Positions 1 to 7,792 of a DNA stretch of 64,000 nt are shown here, piece after piece (the stretch's first letter is position 1; each line of letters begins with the position of its first letter). The position numbers and the translations under genes were made by a program. The notes under the pieces were generated by a model that saw only the letters and a program-made list of their open reading frames with translations, made no database searches and was not told where the DNA came from. The DNA comes from Frigoribacterium sp. PhB160 (GTDB lineage: Bacteria > Actinomycetota > Actinomycetes > Actinomycetales > Microbacteriaceae): positions 124,001 to 188,000 of the forward strand of contig NZ_RKIE01000001.1 in the NCBI RefSeq assembly GCF_003751785.1, written 5' to 3'.

Positions 1-2
1 CT

Positions 3-77
3 GCACCCCCTGTCCCGACGGTGCGACGCCGGTCCGACGGTGCGACGCCGGTGCGACGGTGCGACGGTGCGACGCCG
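3..77. repeat. Degenerate GACGGTGCGACGCC tandem repeat, left copy of a dispersed repeat
   Basis: The 3' flank of the TetR gene is made of imperfect tandem units of GACGGTGCGACGCCGG. Its first 45 or so bases (from position 3) match 4270-4314 almost base for base, apart from small indels after each GGTGC. The window starts inside the unit, so its left limit is unknown. Confidence 0.6.
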
Positions 78-662
78 CTAGAGCAGCCGCTCGAGGAGGC
101 GCAGGGTCGCCGAGATGTCCACGCGGCGGTCGAGCAGCCACTGCACCTGCAGGCCGTCGAACGCGGCGATGATCAGCGAGGCGACCTGGTCGAGGTCGAG
201 GTCGGTGTGCCGACCGGCGGCGGCGAGCTCGGCGGCGAGCTCCCTCGCGAGGCCGGCCCGCGCCTCCTCGAACCGGCGGGCGAAGAACTCGCGCGACTTG
301 TCGTTGCCGGGCTCGACCGAGGTCGCGAGCATGGTCGTGTACAGGGTGGCGAGGCCGGGCACCGTGACGTTGTCGTCGGCGGCGAGTCCGAGGCGGGCGA
401 AGGCGCCGACCGTGTCGCCCATGACGACGCCCGAGTGCGCGTCGCGCTCGCGGAGCACCTCGAGCAGCAGCTCCTCGCGCGAGTCGAAGTAGTGCCGCAG
501 GGCGGCGTGCGAGACGCCTATCGCCTCGCCGATGGCCCGCAGGGAGGCGCCGTCGATGCCTCGCGAGGCCACCACGTCGAGGGTGCGGTCGAGGATCTCC
601 TGACGGCGCTGGACGCCCTTCGCGTACGGGCCGCGCTCGCGGGTCTCGCCGGTCGTGGACAT
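78..662 (-). CDS. TetR/AcrR family transcriptional regulator
   Basis: A 194-aa DNA-binding repressor. The N-terminal TetR helix-turn-helix (about residues 17-63) contains ILDRTLDVVASRGIDGASLR and VSHAALRHYFDSREELL; the rest is the variable helical ligand domain. I chose the ATG at 662 because the HTH then lies at the usual distance from the N-terminus and because TACTGT sits 6 nt upstream on the minus strand, fitting a leaderless mRNA. It diverges from a sugar-type MFS transporter operon, which it probably controls in response to the imported compound or a metabolite. A 22-bp imperfect palindrome lies in the shared intergenic region. The ligand is unknown. Confidence 0.9.
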   Translation of the reverse strand: MSTTGETRERGPYAKGVQRRQEILDRTLDVVASRGIDGASLRAIGEAIGVSHAALRHYFDSREELLLEVLRERDAHSGVVMGDTVGAFARLGLAADDNVTVPGLATLYTTMLATSVEPGNDKSREFFARRFEEARAGLARELAAELAAAGRHTDLDLDQVASLIIAAFDGLQVQWLLDRRVDISATLRLLERLL

Positions 663-668
663 CGCACG

Positions 669-674
669 ACAGTA
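669..674 (-). promoter_or_regulatory. -10 box TACTGT of the TetR gene (leaderless)
   Basis: TACTGT is followed by 6 nt and then the ATG at 662, so transcription should start at or beside the start codon. Confidence 0.55.
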
Positions 675-708
675 CCCCGCAGGAGCGCCCGGAGAAGTCC
701 GGGCGGCG

Positions 709-730
709 AAAACCCCCACGTGGCTGTTTT
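709..730. promoter_or_regulatory. Palindromic operator candidate for the TetR regulator
   Basis: AAAAC and GTTTT arms flank a central CCACGTGG, with two mismatched base pairs per half-site. It lies between the divergent TetR and MFS genes, where a TetR dimer site is expected. Binding is inferred from position and symmetry only. Confidence 0.5.
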
Positions 731-840
731 CGGTGCTACTGTCCTGCCACTGCACTGAATCCCACTCGGCTTTCAGGACGCAGCCGCTGCCGACAGGCAC
801 CGGGAACGGGCCCAGGCCCCTGATGACTCAAGGAGGAGTC

Positions 841-2166
841 ATGACGACACCGACGTCGATGGACGACCCGAAAGACGGCATCGCCAGCACGGCCCCCGTG
901 CCCGGCAGCCTGATCGACGAGGGCGTCACGCAGCCCGTCGCGACGATCAAGGTCACGCGCACGTACATCTTCGGGCTGGGCCTCGCCCAGTTCGGCCTCT
1001 TCATCGCCCTGCTCTCGCCGGTCTTCGTGAGCATGTCGCTCAAGGCCCAGCAGCTGAACCCGGACGACCCCGCGTCGATCATCGGCTCCGTGCTGCCGAT
1101 CGGGGCCTTCGGAGCGCTCTTCGCCAACCCGCTGGCCGGCGCGCTCTCCGACCGCACCCGCACCCGGTTCGGCCGCCGCCGCCCCTGGATGCTCGGCGGC
1201 GTGCTCGTGTTCGTCGCCTCGCTGGCGTACATCGCCTACGCCGACACCGTCGGCCAGCTGACGATCGGCTGGCTCGTCGCGCAGATCTCGGCCAACGCGG
1301 TCTTCGCGGCCCTGACGGCGAGCTTCGCCGACAACGTGCCCGAGATGCAGCGCGGCCGGGCCTCGAGCGCGATCGCCCTCGCCCAGAACATCGCCATCCT
1401 CGCCGGCCTCTACCTCGCGGTGTACCTGGTCGGCAACCTGCCCGTGCTGTTCATCGCGCCCGGCGTCATCGCCATCGCGCTGATCCTCGTGTACTGCTTC
1501 ATCGCCCGCGACGAGCTGCCGACCTACACGCTGAAGAAGTTCAGCCTGGTCACGATCGTCAGCTCGTTCTGGACCAACCCGTTCAAGAACCCCGACTTCG
1601 GCTGGGCCTGGTGGGGCCGGTTCCTCATCACGTTCGGCACGTTCATGTTCACGACGTACCGCCTGCTCTACATGCAGGACCACATCGGGCTCGACGTCCA
1701 GTCGGCGACGTCGGCCGTCGCCTTCGGCGTGCTGCTCTACACGATCGCCCTCATGGTCAGCGCGGCCCTCTCGGGCTGGGCGTCCGACAAGCTCGCCCGG
1801 CGGAAGGTCTTCGTCTGGGGCTCGACGGCCCTCACGGCGGTGGGCCTCGTCGTGCTGGCGCACTCCGACACGGTGGGCATGTTCTACGTGGCCGAGATCA
1901 TCATGGGCTTCGCCTTCGGCATCTACACCGCCATCGACACGGCCCTGATCGTCGACGTGCTGCCGAACGCCGACCGCCCCGGCAAAGACCTGGGCGTCAT
2001 CAACATCGCGAACGCCCTGCCGCAGTCGCTCGCCCCGGCGGCCGGCCTGTTCCTGCTCCACGTCGGCAGCACCGCAGGCGAGAACTACACGCTCATGCTC
2101 TGGGGGGCCGGCGTCGCCGTCCTCCTCGGCGCGATCGCCGTCTTCCCGATCAAGTCGGTCCGATGA
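841..2166 (+). CDS. MFS transporter, sugar-type (GPH/SLC45-like)
   Basis: A 441-aa, roughly 12-helix permease of the inner membrane. The loop between helices 2 and 3 reads GALSDRTRTRFGRRRPWM (residues about 100-117), the form of MFS motif A typical of disaccharide and glycoside:cation symporters. The start at 841 is set by a strong AAGGAGG Shine-Dalgarno at 829-835; longer in-frame extensions run through the promoter. Its stop overlaps a possible ATG of the next frame (ATGA), and the next two genes encode a sugar-phosphate isomerase-like and a Gfo/Idh/MocA enzyme. It is therefore probably the uptake step of a small sugar, polyol or glycoside pathway. The substrate cannot be read from sequence. 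Confidence 0.88.
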   Translation: MTTPTSMDDPKDGIASTAPVPGSLIDEGVTQPVATIKVTRTYIFGLGLAQFGLFIALLSPVFVSMSLKAQQLNPDDPASIIGSVLPIGAFGALFANPLAGALSDRTRTRFGRRRPWMLGGVLVFVASLAYIAYADTVGQLTIGWLVAQISANAVFAALTASFADNVPEMQRGRASSAIALAQNIAILAGLYLAVYLVGNLPVLFIAPGVIAIALILVYCFIARDELPTYTLKKFSLVTIVSSFWTNPFKNPDFGWAWWGRFLITFGTFMFTTYRLLYMQDHIGLDVQSATSAVAFGVLLYTIALMVSAALSGWASDKLARRKVFVWGSTALTAVGLVVLAHSDTVGMFYVAEIIMGFAFGIYTAIDTALIVDVLPNADRPGKDLGVINIANALPQSLAPAAGLFLLHVGSTAGENYTLMLWGAGVAVLLGAIAVFPIKSVR

Positions 2167-2207
2167 CCGCGCAGCCCGCTCCCGACCGCCCCGAGAGGAC
2201 CCGCACC

Positions 2208-3017
2208 ATGACGCCCACCATCTCGCTCCAGCTCTACACGGTGAACGCCGCGCTCGAGCCCGACCTCGACGGCGGCCTCGCCCGCCTGGCCGCGATCGGC
2301 CTCGACACCGTCGAGGCGTTCGACTTCGTCGGCCGCGCCCCCGAGCTGAGGGCGGCCTTCGACCGGCACGGCATCAGCGCGAAGACCGGCCACGCGTTCC
2401 TCGTCTCGGAGCAGATCCCCCTGCCCGACGGCACGGTCATGACCGCGCCGACGCACGCCGAGGTGTTCGCCGCCGCGACGACCCTCGGCCTCGAGATCGT
2501 CATCGACCCGTTCGTCGCCCCCGACGAGTGGACGACCCGCGAGGGCGTCGAGCGCATCGCCGAGCGCCTCAACGCGGCGGCCGCCGAGGCCGCCGAGCAC
2601 GGCCTCCTCGTCGGCTACCACAACCACGACCACGAGCTGCGGCCGCAGATCGACGGCGTGCCCGCCCTCGAGCACCTCGCCGGGCTGCTCGACGACCGCG
2701 TCGTGCTCGAGGTCGACCTGTACTGGGCCACGGCCGCCGGCGTCGACGCCCCGGCCCTCCTCGAGCGCCTCGGCGACCGCGTCGTCGCCGTCCACGTCAA
2801 GGACGGCCCGATGCGCGGCGACGTCTCGACCGCGAACGTGCCCACCGACCAGACGCCCGCCGGCCAGGGCGACGTGCCCCTCGCCGCGGCCCTCGCCGCC
2901 GGTGAGCACCTGCGGTACGCCGTGATCGAGTTCGACGGCCAGCAGGGCGACGTCTTCGAGGCGGTCGCCGCGAGCCACGCCTGGCTCTCCGCGCAGTTCG
3001 AGGCGGTGTCCGCCTGA
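2208..3017 (+). CDS. Sugar phosphate isomerase/epimerase (TIM barrel, AP-endonuclease-2 fold)
   Basis: A 269-aa member of the xylose-isomerase-like TIM-barrel superfamily. Visible metal or substrate positions are YHNHDHEL (about residue 134), EVDLYWA (about 168) and VHVKDG (about 195). The start at 2208 follows GAGAGGA at a good spacing; an alternative ATG at 2163 would overlap the transporter stop and add 15 unconserved-looking residues. The stop overlaps the ATG of the dehydrogenase (ATGA), indicating translational coupling. Such isomerases pair with Gfo/Idh/MocA oxidoreductases in inositol, keto-sugar and glycoside catabolism. The exact reaction is unknown. Confidence 0.85.
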   Translation: MTPTISLQLYTVNAALEPDLDGGLARLAAIGLDTVEAFDFVGRAPELRAAFDRHGISAKTGHAFLVSEQIPLPDGTVMTAPTHAEVFAAATTLGLEIVIDPFVAPDEWTTREGVERIAERLNAAAAEAAEHGLLVGYHNHDHELRPQIDGVPALEHLAGLLDDRVVLEVDLYWATAAGVDAPALLERLGDRVVAVHVKDGPMRGDVSTANVPTDQTPAGQGDVPLAAALAAGEHLRYAVIEFDGQQGDVFEAVAASHAWLSAQFEAVSA

Positions 3018-4168
3018 TGGCCCGCACCGGACGCGTCGGCGTCGGCATCGTCGGCGCCGGCATGATCAGCGAGCAGTACCTCGAGAACCTGACCCGGTTC
3101 CCCGACGTCGAGGTCGTCGCGATCGGCGACATCGACACCGAGCGCGCCGCGGCGTCGGCGGCGACGTGGGGCGTGGCCCGGTCGGGCACGGCCGACGACG
3201 TGCTGGCCGACGACGACGTCGAGATCGTCGTGAACCTCACGATCCCGGCCGCGCACGTCGCCGTCTCGACGGCCGCGCTCCGGGCGGGCAAGAGCGTCTG
3301 GTCCGAGAAGCCCATCGGCATCGACCGCGAGTCGGCCTCCGGGCTCGTCTCGCTCGCCGCCTCCTCGGGCCTGCTGCTCGGCATCGCGCCCGACACGGTG
3401 CTCGGCCCGGGCTGGCAGGCCGCCAAGCGCGCCGTCGAGGCGGGGGCCATCGGCACGCCGCTGACGGCCGTGACGAGCTTCCAGTGGCAGGGGCCGGACA
3501 TCATCCACCCCGCCGCCGACTTCCTCTACGCCGAGGGCGCGGGCCCGCTGTTCGACATGGGCCCGTACTACTTCACGGCGCTCGTGCACCTGCTCGGCCC
3601 GATCGCCTCGGTCGTCGCGACCGGCACCAAGGCGCGCGACACCCGACAGATCGTCGTCGGCCCCCGCGCCGGCGAGGAGTTCCCGGTCGAGGTGCCCACC
3701 CACCTCTCGGTGCTGACGAGCTTCGAGCAGGGCGGCGCCGCGCAGAGCCTGCTGAGCTTCGACACGCCCCTGTTCCGCCACGGCGTGTTCGAGGTCAACG
3801 GCACCGAGGGCACGATCGTGCTGCCCGACCCGAACACGTTCGGCGGAGGCCACCCGATCCGCGTCGCGCGGCCCGTGACGGAGTTCGCGTTCCCGATCGA
3901 GAACCCGTGGGAGACCCTCGTCGACGAGGAGCCCGGCGTCGGCCGCGGCCTCGGCGTGCTCGACATGGCCCGGGCGCTCCGCGGCGGCGGCGCGCACGTC
4001 GCCACCGGCGAGGTCGGGTACCACGTGCTCGACACGATGGTCGCCGTCGAGGAGTCGATCGCGACCCGCTCGTTCGTCGACGTCGCCAGCACGGTCGACG
4101 CCGTGCCGTCGCTGCCCGAGGGCTTCGACCCGTTCGCCGCGACGCTGACCGAGGCCGTCACGGCCTGA
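3017..4168 (+). CDS. Gfo/Idh/MocA family NAD(P)-dependent oxidoreductase
   Basis: A 383-aa cytosolic dehydrogenase. The N-terminal Rossmann fold opens with VGIVGAGMISEQYLENL (GxGxxx dinucleotide motif), and SEKPIGID carries the conserved EKP catalytic lysine near residue 97. The C-terminal half is the alpha/beta substrate domain, with GPLFDMGPYY as its typical Asp-containing segment. It is the last gene of the operon begun at 841 and overlaps the isomerase by the ATGA motif. A perfect 13-bp hairpin follows the stop. It probably oxidises or reduces a hydroxyl of the sugar imported by the MFS protein. Confidence 0.9.
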   Translation: MARTGRVGVGIVGAGMISEQYLENLTRFPDVEVVAIGDIDTERAAASAATWGVARSGTADDVLADDDVEIVVNLTIPAAHVAVSTAALRAGKSVWSEKPIGIDRESASGLVSLAASSGLLLGIAPDTVLGPGWQAAKRAVEAGAIGTPLTAVTSFQWQGPDIIHPAADFLYAEGAGPLFDMGPYYFTALVHLLGPIASVVATGTKARDTRQIVVGPRAGEEFPVEVPTHLSVLTSFEQGGAAQSLLSFDTPLFRHGVFEVNGTEGTIVLPDPNTFGGGHPIRVARPVTEFAFPIENPWETLVDEEPGVGRGLGVLDMARALRGGGAHVATGEVGYHVLDTMVAVEESIATRSFVDVASTVDAVPSLPEGFDPFAATLTEAVTA

Positions 4169-4180
4169 CGCACCCCCATG

Positions 4181-4220
4181 CGGAGGCGCGGGCCCGGCAC
4201 GCGCCGCGCCCGCGCCTCCG
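4181..4220 (+). terminator. Strong hairpin after the sugar operon (GGAGGCGCGGG family)
   Basis: A perfect 13-bp stem, CGGAGGCGCGGGC (4181-4193) pairing with 4208-4220, with a 14-nt loop and no T-run. It can act as a terminator and is also one of the dispersed GGAGGCGCGGG inverted repeats. Confidence 0.6.
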
Positions 4221-4247
4221 CGTCGTCCCGTCCCGCGCCGCGGCGGA

Positions 4248-4314
4248 GCTGCACCGTCGGCCCGGCGCCGCACCCCCTGCCCCGACGGTGCAGCGCCGGT
4301 CCGACGGTGCAGCG
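4248..4314. repeat. Dispersed hairpin repeat, right copy
   Basis: GCTGCACCGTCGG (4248-4260) is the inverse of CCGACGGTGCAGC (4282-4294). The segment 4270-4314 nearly duplicates the start of the window (3 to about 48). Together the copies bracket the TetR/MFS/isomerase/dehydrogenase cassette. Confidence 0.6.
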
Positions 4315-4404
4315 CGCGCCTCCCCGTCGACACGGCGCCGCCTAGGATCGTCGTGGGCGTCGGGCACGACCGCCCGGCCGCCCCGAGACCCGCGAGGAGC
4401 ACGC

Positions 4405-5034
4405 GTGCAGCTCACCGACCGCCTGTTCCGCACCGACGAGTGGCGGACCGTGCCGAACGCGATCACGGCGGTGCGCCTCCTGCTGCTGCCGGTCTTCGTC
4501 GTGCTCATCGTCGGGCAGCACTACTGGTCGTCGATGGTCGTCATCGCGATCGTCTTCGTCACCGACTTCCTCGACGGGTTCATCGCGCGCCGCACCGGTA
4601 CCACGTCCGAGCTCGGCAAGTGGCTCGACCCCGTCGCCGACCGGCTCACCGTCATCGTCGTCGTGCTCGCCTTCGCCCTCGGCGGGCTCGTGCACTGGCT
4701 GACGTTCGTGCTGCTGCTGCTGCCCGACGTGCTGCTCACCTCGTACGCGCTCGTGGTGCTGCGCGGGGCGTCGTTCCCCGTCTCGTGGATCGGCAAGGTG
4801 CGCACGGCCCTCATCTTCGTCGGGCTGCTGCTGCTGCTCGTCGGCTACGCGTTCGTCTCGCAGTGGCGCGGCACCGACCAGGCCGGGCTCGACCAGGCCG
4901 GCCAGACCATGGTCGTCGTCAGCGCGGCCGTCCTCTACCTCGGGCTCGTCGGGCACTGGATCGCCGCGGTCGTCTACGCCCGGGCGCTCGTCCGACAGCA
5001 CCGCGGGCTGCGCGAGCAGCGCCGGACGGCCTGA
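4405..5034 (+). CDS. CDP-alcohol phosphatidyltransferase family membrane protein
   Basis: A 209-aa multi-pass membrane enzyme that transfers a phosphatidyl group from CDP-diacylglycerol to an alcohol. The family signature D-x2-D-G-x2-A-R-x8-G-x3-D-x3-D is complete: DFLDGFIARR followed by GKWLDPVAD. Start is GTG 4405 after GCGAGGAG. The length suits PgsA-like phosphatidylglycerophosphate synthases and related actinobacterial enzymes; the acceptor alcohol cannot be decided. The GNAT gene starts 2 nt after its stop, so the two are co-transcribed. Confidence 0.88.
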   Translation: MQLTDRLFRTDEWRTVPNAITAVRLLLLPVFVVLIVGQHYWSSMVVIAIVFVTDFLDGFIARRTGTTSELGKWLDPVADRLTVIVVVLAFALGGLVHWLTFVLLLLPDVLLTSYALVVLRGASFPVSWIGKVRTALIFVGLLLLLVGYAFVSQWRGTDQAGLDQAGQTMVVVSAAVLYLGLVGHWIAAVVYARALVRQHRGLREQRRTA

Positions 5035-5035
5035 G

Positions 5036-5563
5036 GTGAGCGACGCGGCCGGCCCCGGCCCCTCGGCCGAGACCGAGACCGAGACCGACGCCGAGATCGT
5101 CCTCGCCGAGGTCGACCCCGACGACCCGCGGGCCGCGTGGTGCCTCGGGCAGTACCTCGCCGAGATCGACGCGCGCTTCGACGTCGGCTACGACCCCGCC
5201 GCCGCCGTGCCCACCACCCCCGCCGACATGCGTCCGCCGAAGGGGCTGTTCGTGCTCGCGACGCAGGACGGCGAGCCGGTCGGCTGCGGCGCGCTCAAGC
5301 TGCACGGCGACGGCACCGCCGAGGTGAAGCGGGTCTGGACGTCGGCCGTCGTGCGCGGTCGCGGGCTCGGCCGCCGGCTGCTCCGCGACCTCGAGTCGCG
5401 GGCCGTCGCGTCGGGCCGCACCGTGCTGCGGCTCGACACGAACGCCGCGCTCGTCGAGGCGATGGCGCTCTACCGTTCTGAGGGCTGGGTCGAGGTGCCG
5501 CGCTTCAACGACGAGCGCTACGCCGACCACTGGTTCGAGAAGCACGTGCCCGCCCGCCCCTAG
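5036..5563 (+). CDS. GNAT family N-acetyltransferase
   Basis: A 175-aa acyl-CoA-dependent acetyltransferase. The acetyl-CoA pyrophosphate loop is VVRGRGLGRRLL (R/Q-x2-G-x-G/A), preceded by GCGALKLHGDGTAEVKRVW and followed by the strand/helix LRLDTNAALVEAMALYRSEGW. GTG 5036 lies 1 nt after the upstream stop. An acidic run (ETETETDAE) at the N-terminus precedes the domain. The stop codon TAG doubles as the start of the TAGGCT -10 box of the next gene. Substrate unknown. Confidence 0.85.
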   Translation: MSDAAGPGPSAETETETDAEIVLAEVDPDDPRAAWCLGQYLAEIDARFDVGYDPAAAVPTTPADMRPPKGLFVLATQDGEPVGCGALKLHGDGTAEVKRVWTSAVVRGRGLGRRLLRDLESRAVASGRTVLRLDTNAALVEAMALYRSEGWVEVPRFNDERYADHWFEKHVPARP

Positions 5564-5566
5564 GCT
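5561..5566 (+). promoter_or_regulatory. -10 box TAGGCT for the gene at 5573 (leaderless)
   Basis: TAGGCT, 6 nt, then ATG 5573. The T-A-G also serves as the stop codon of the GNAT gene. Confidence 0.55.
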
Positions 5567-5572
5567 CGCGGC

Positions 5573-6166
5573 ATGCCCTCCTCGACCGCTGCGACCGGAC
5601 GCCACGACGACTCTCCCGTGGCCGTGCTGCTGCCGGGCTCCGGCTACACCGCGCAGGCGCCGCTGCTCGCCTGGAGCGCGGCGCTCCTCGCCGAGCGCGG
5701 CTGGCACGTCGAGGTCGTGCGGTGGGTGCTCGACGACGAGGCCGGGGCCGATCCCGGGGCGTTCGTCGAGCGGGAGGCGACCGGTGCGGCGGAGGCGGCC
5801 CGCGCCTCCGGCGCTCGGGGCCCCCTGCACGTGGTCGCGAAGTCGCTCGGCACGCTCGCCCTGCCGTGGGCGGTGCGGCTCGGCGTGCCCGGCGCGTGGC
5901 TGACGCCGCTCAGCACCGAGCCCGCCCTGCGCGGGGCCCTCGCCGCGGCCGGGCCCGAGCACCTCCTCGTCGGGGGCGGCGACGACGGCTGGTGGCGGCC
6001 CGACGAGCTGCCCGCCACCCGCGCCGAGGTCGTGACGGTGCCCGGAGCCGACCACGGGCTCACCCTCACGACGAGCTGGCGCGCGTCGCTCGCCGCCCAG
6101 GCCGACGTGTTCGAGCGGGTCGACGCGTGGGCCGCGGCCCGGGTCGCGGCGGTCGCCGCGCGCTGA
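5573..6166 (+). CDS. Small alpha/beta hydrolase
   Basis: A 197-aa cytosolic protein with the alpha/beta-hydrolase plan: an oxyanion-side VLLPGSGYTAQAPLL strand-loop near residue 22, a nucleophile elbow VVAKSLGTLAL (Ser near residue 92; K in place of the usual Gly-x), and PGADHGL carrying the likely catalytic His. There is no lid domain and no signal peptide. It resembles the short hydrolases annotated only as alpha/beta hydrolase in actinobacteria. The substrate is unknown. A leaderless promoter makes it independent of the upstream gene. Confidence 0.75.
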   Translation: MPSSTAATGRHDDSPVAVLLPGSGYTAQAPLLAWSAALLAERGWHVEVVRWVLDDEAGADPGAFVEREATGAAEAARASGARGPLHVVAKSLGTLALPWAVRLGVPGAWLTPLSTEPALRGALAAAGPEHLLVGGGDDGWWRPDELPATRAEVVTVPGADHGLTLTTSWRASLAAQADVFERVDAWAAARVAAVAAR

Positions 6167-6188
6167 CGGCCCGTCCAGCGGCGCGGCC

Positions 6189-6194
6189 TACCGT
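6189..6194 (+). promoter_or_regulatory. -10 box TACCGT for the SDR at 6202 (leaderless)
   Basis: TACCGT, 7 nt, then ATG 6202. Confidence 0.45.
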
Positions 6195-6201
6195 GGCCCG
6201 C

Positions 6202-7158
6202 ATGACACGACTCACGACTCCGTTCTCCGCCGCCAGCACCGCCGCCGAGGTGGTCGACGGACTCGACCTCTCCGGGCGCCGCATGGTCGTCACCGGAGGC
6301 GGCTCGGGCCTCGGCCTCGAGACCTCGCGCGCGCTCGCCGCGGCCGGCGCGGACGTCACGCTCGCCGTCCGCAACCCCGACCAGGGCGAGGAGGCGGTGG
6401 CCGACATCCGCCGCACGACCGGCAGCGAGACGGTGCGGCACGCCCACGCCGACCTGCAGGACCGCGCCTCGCTCGAGGCCTTCGCCGCGGCCTGGACCGG
6501 TCCGCTGCACGTGCTCGTGAACAACGCCGGCATCATGGCCACGCCCCTGACCCGCACGCCGGAGGGCTGGGAGATCCAGTTCGCCAACAACCACCTCGGG
6601 CACTTCGCGCTGTCGTTGGCCCTCCGCGACGCGCTGGTGGCGGGGGCGGAGGAGTCGGGCACGCCGTCGCGGCTCGTGTCGCTGAGCTCGACCGGCCACC
6701 ACCGCTCGCCCGTCGTGTTCGACGACGTCATGTTCGAGCGCCGCGAGTACGACCCGTGGGCCGCGTACGGGCAGTCGAAGACGGCGAACTCGCTCTTCGC
6801 CGTCGGCGCCACGCAGCGCTGGGCCGACGAGGGCGTGCTCGCCAACGCCGTGCACCCGGGCGGCATCATGACGAACCTGCAGCGGCACATGCCCGAGCAG
6901 GAGATCCTCGACCGCGGCTGGCGCGACGCCGAGGGCACCCCGAACCCCGCGTTCAAGACGCCGGAGCAGGGCGCCGCGACCTCGGCGCTGCTCGCCGCGT
7001 CGCCGCTCGTCGAGGGCGTCGGCGGCCGGTACTTCGAGGACGTGGCCGAGGCCGTGCCGTTCTCGGACGAGAAGCCCGGCGTCGGCGTCAAGGCCTACGC
7101 GCTCGACCCCGAGGCGGCGGACCGGCTCTGGCAGTACACCGCGGGCCTGCTCGGCTGA
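6202..7158 (+). CDS. Short-chain dehydrogenase/reductase (retinol-dehydrogenase-like)
   Basis: A 318-aa NAD(P)H-dependent oxidoreductase. Cofactor motif VVTGGGSGLGLET (TGxxxGxG, about residues 31-43), NNAG at about residue 108, and the catalytic Ser and YxxxK as SLSSTGHH...YGQSK. The length and the NNHLGHF segment match the retinol-dehydrogenase/WWOX-like branch, which is longer than classical 250-aa SDRs. The start ATG is preceded at 7 nt by TACCGT. It is followed by a convergent terminator hairpin. Substrate unknown. Confidence 0.85.
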   Translation: MTRLTTPFSAASTAAEVVDGLDLSGRRMVVTGGGSGLGLETSRALAAAGADVTLAVRNPDQGEEAVADIRRTTGSETVRHAHADLQDRASLEAFAAAWTGPLHVLVNNAGIMATPLTRTPEGWEIQFANNHLGHFALSLALRDALVAGAEESGTPSRLVSLSSTGHHRSPVVFDDVMFERREYDPWAAYGQSKTANSLFAVGATQRWADEGVLANAVHPGGIMTNLQRHMPEQEILDRGWRDAEGTPNPAFKTPEQGAATSALLAASPLVEGVGGRYFEDVAEAVPFSDEKPGVGVKAYALDPEAADRLWQYTAGLLG

Positions 7159-7276
7159 GCGGGTCCGGGCGGGCTGCCCGGCGCCTCCCGGCGCCTCCCG
7201 GCGCAGAGCGGCTCGCGTGCCGCCGCGCTCGCGCGCGCACCCGCGCCGACGTCCGCGCCGACCCGCACCGACGAGG

Positions 7277-7309
7277 GCACCCCGCCGCCGACGAGTCGGG
7301 GCGGGGTGC
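7277..7309. terminator. Bidirectional terminator between convergent genes
   Basis: GCACCCCGCC (7277-7286) pairs perfectly with GGCGGGGTGC (7300-7309) across a 13-nt loop. It sits between the 3' ends of the SDR (+) and the small membrane protein gene (-). Upstream, 7190-7210 holds tandem CGGCGCCTCC units. Confidence 0.55.
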
Positions 7310-7335
7310 TCAGCGCGGTGCGTGGTGCACGGAGG

Positions 7336-7548
7336 TCAGGAGAACTTCTTCTCCGCCTTCTTCACGGCGACCTTGCGGGCCTTCGCGACGTTCTTCTTGG
7401 CGGTCTTGCGCGCCTTCTTCACCTGCGGGTCGTTCCAGAACGAGCCGAAGTAGTTGGCGATCTCCTTGTAGCGGCCGTGTCCGGCCTTGGCGCCGTACGT
7501 GTAGGCGACGAAGGCGATGATGGCGATGAGCAGCCAGCGAAAACTCAT
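7336..7548 (-). CDS. Small basic membrane protein, unknown function
   Basis: A 70-aa protein with one N-terminal hydrophobic segment (about residues 4-20, FRWLLIAIIAFVAYTYGAKAG). The C-terminal half is lysine-rich (KKARKTAKKNVAKARK repeated as KKA/KVA units) and probably helical. ATG 7548 follows GGGAGGA at 6 nt. A tail-anchored or nucleic-acid-associated role could be imagined, but nothing in the sequence proves it. I do not recognise a family. Confidence 0.65.
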   Translation of the reverse strand: MSFRWLLIAIIAFVAYTYGAKAGHGRYKEIANYFGSFWNDPQVKKARKTAKKNVAKARKVAVKKAEKKFS

Positions 7549-7780
7549 GAGTGTCCTCCCGTGTGGAACGAAGTGCGTGTCGTGACGACGGTAGTCCTCG
7601 GCGCTGGGCGGCGACTCGATCGCGAGGCGGAGTTCGCGGAACGGCCCCGGGTCACGGCGGACGGCGAGCCGTCCCTCCCCTGACCGCATCGTGGCGGGCC
7701 CTTCCCTCCACCGATCGCATCGCGGTCGGCCCGTCCCCGGCGCGCAACGCCGTCGAAACACCCCCGCAACACCCCGTCGC

Positions 7781-7786
7781 TAGCTT
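7781..7786 (+). promoter_or_regulatory. -10 box TAGCTT for the ATP-grasp operon (leaderless)
   Basis: TAGCTT, 6 nt, then ATG 7793. Confidence 0.5.
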
Positions 7787-7792
7787 CGACCC

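Noticed and set aside
1-77. Possible CRISPR-like array
   Set aside because: The repeats are short, adjacent and degenerate, without regular unique spacers; no cas genes are in the window.
736-2061. Long minus-strand ORF opposite the sugar MFS gene
   Set aside because: Composition is dominated by R, G, D, E and H with no recognisable fold; the plus strand encodes a clean MFS protein with a ribosome site.
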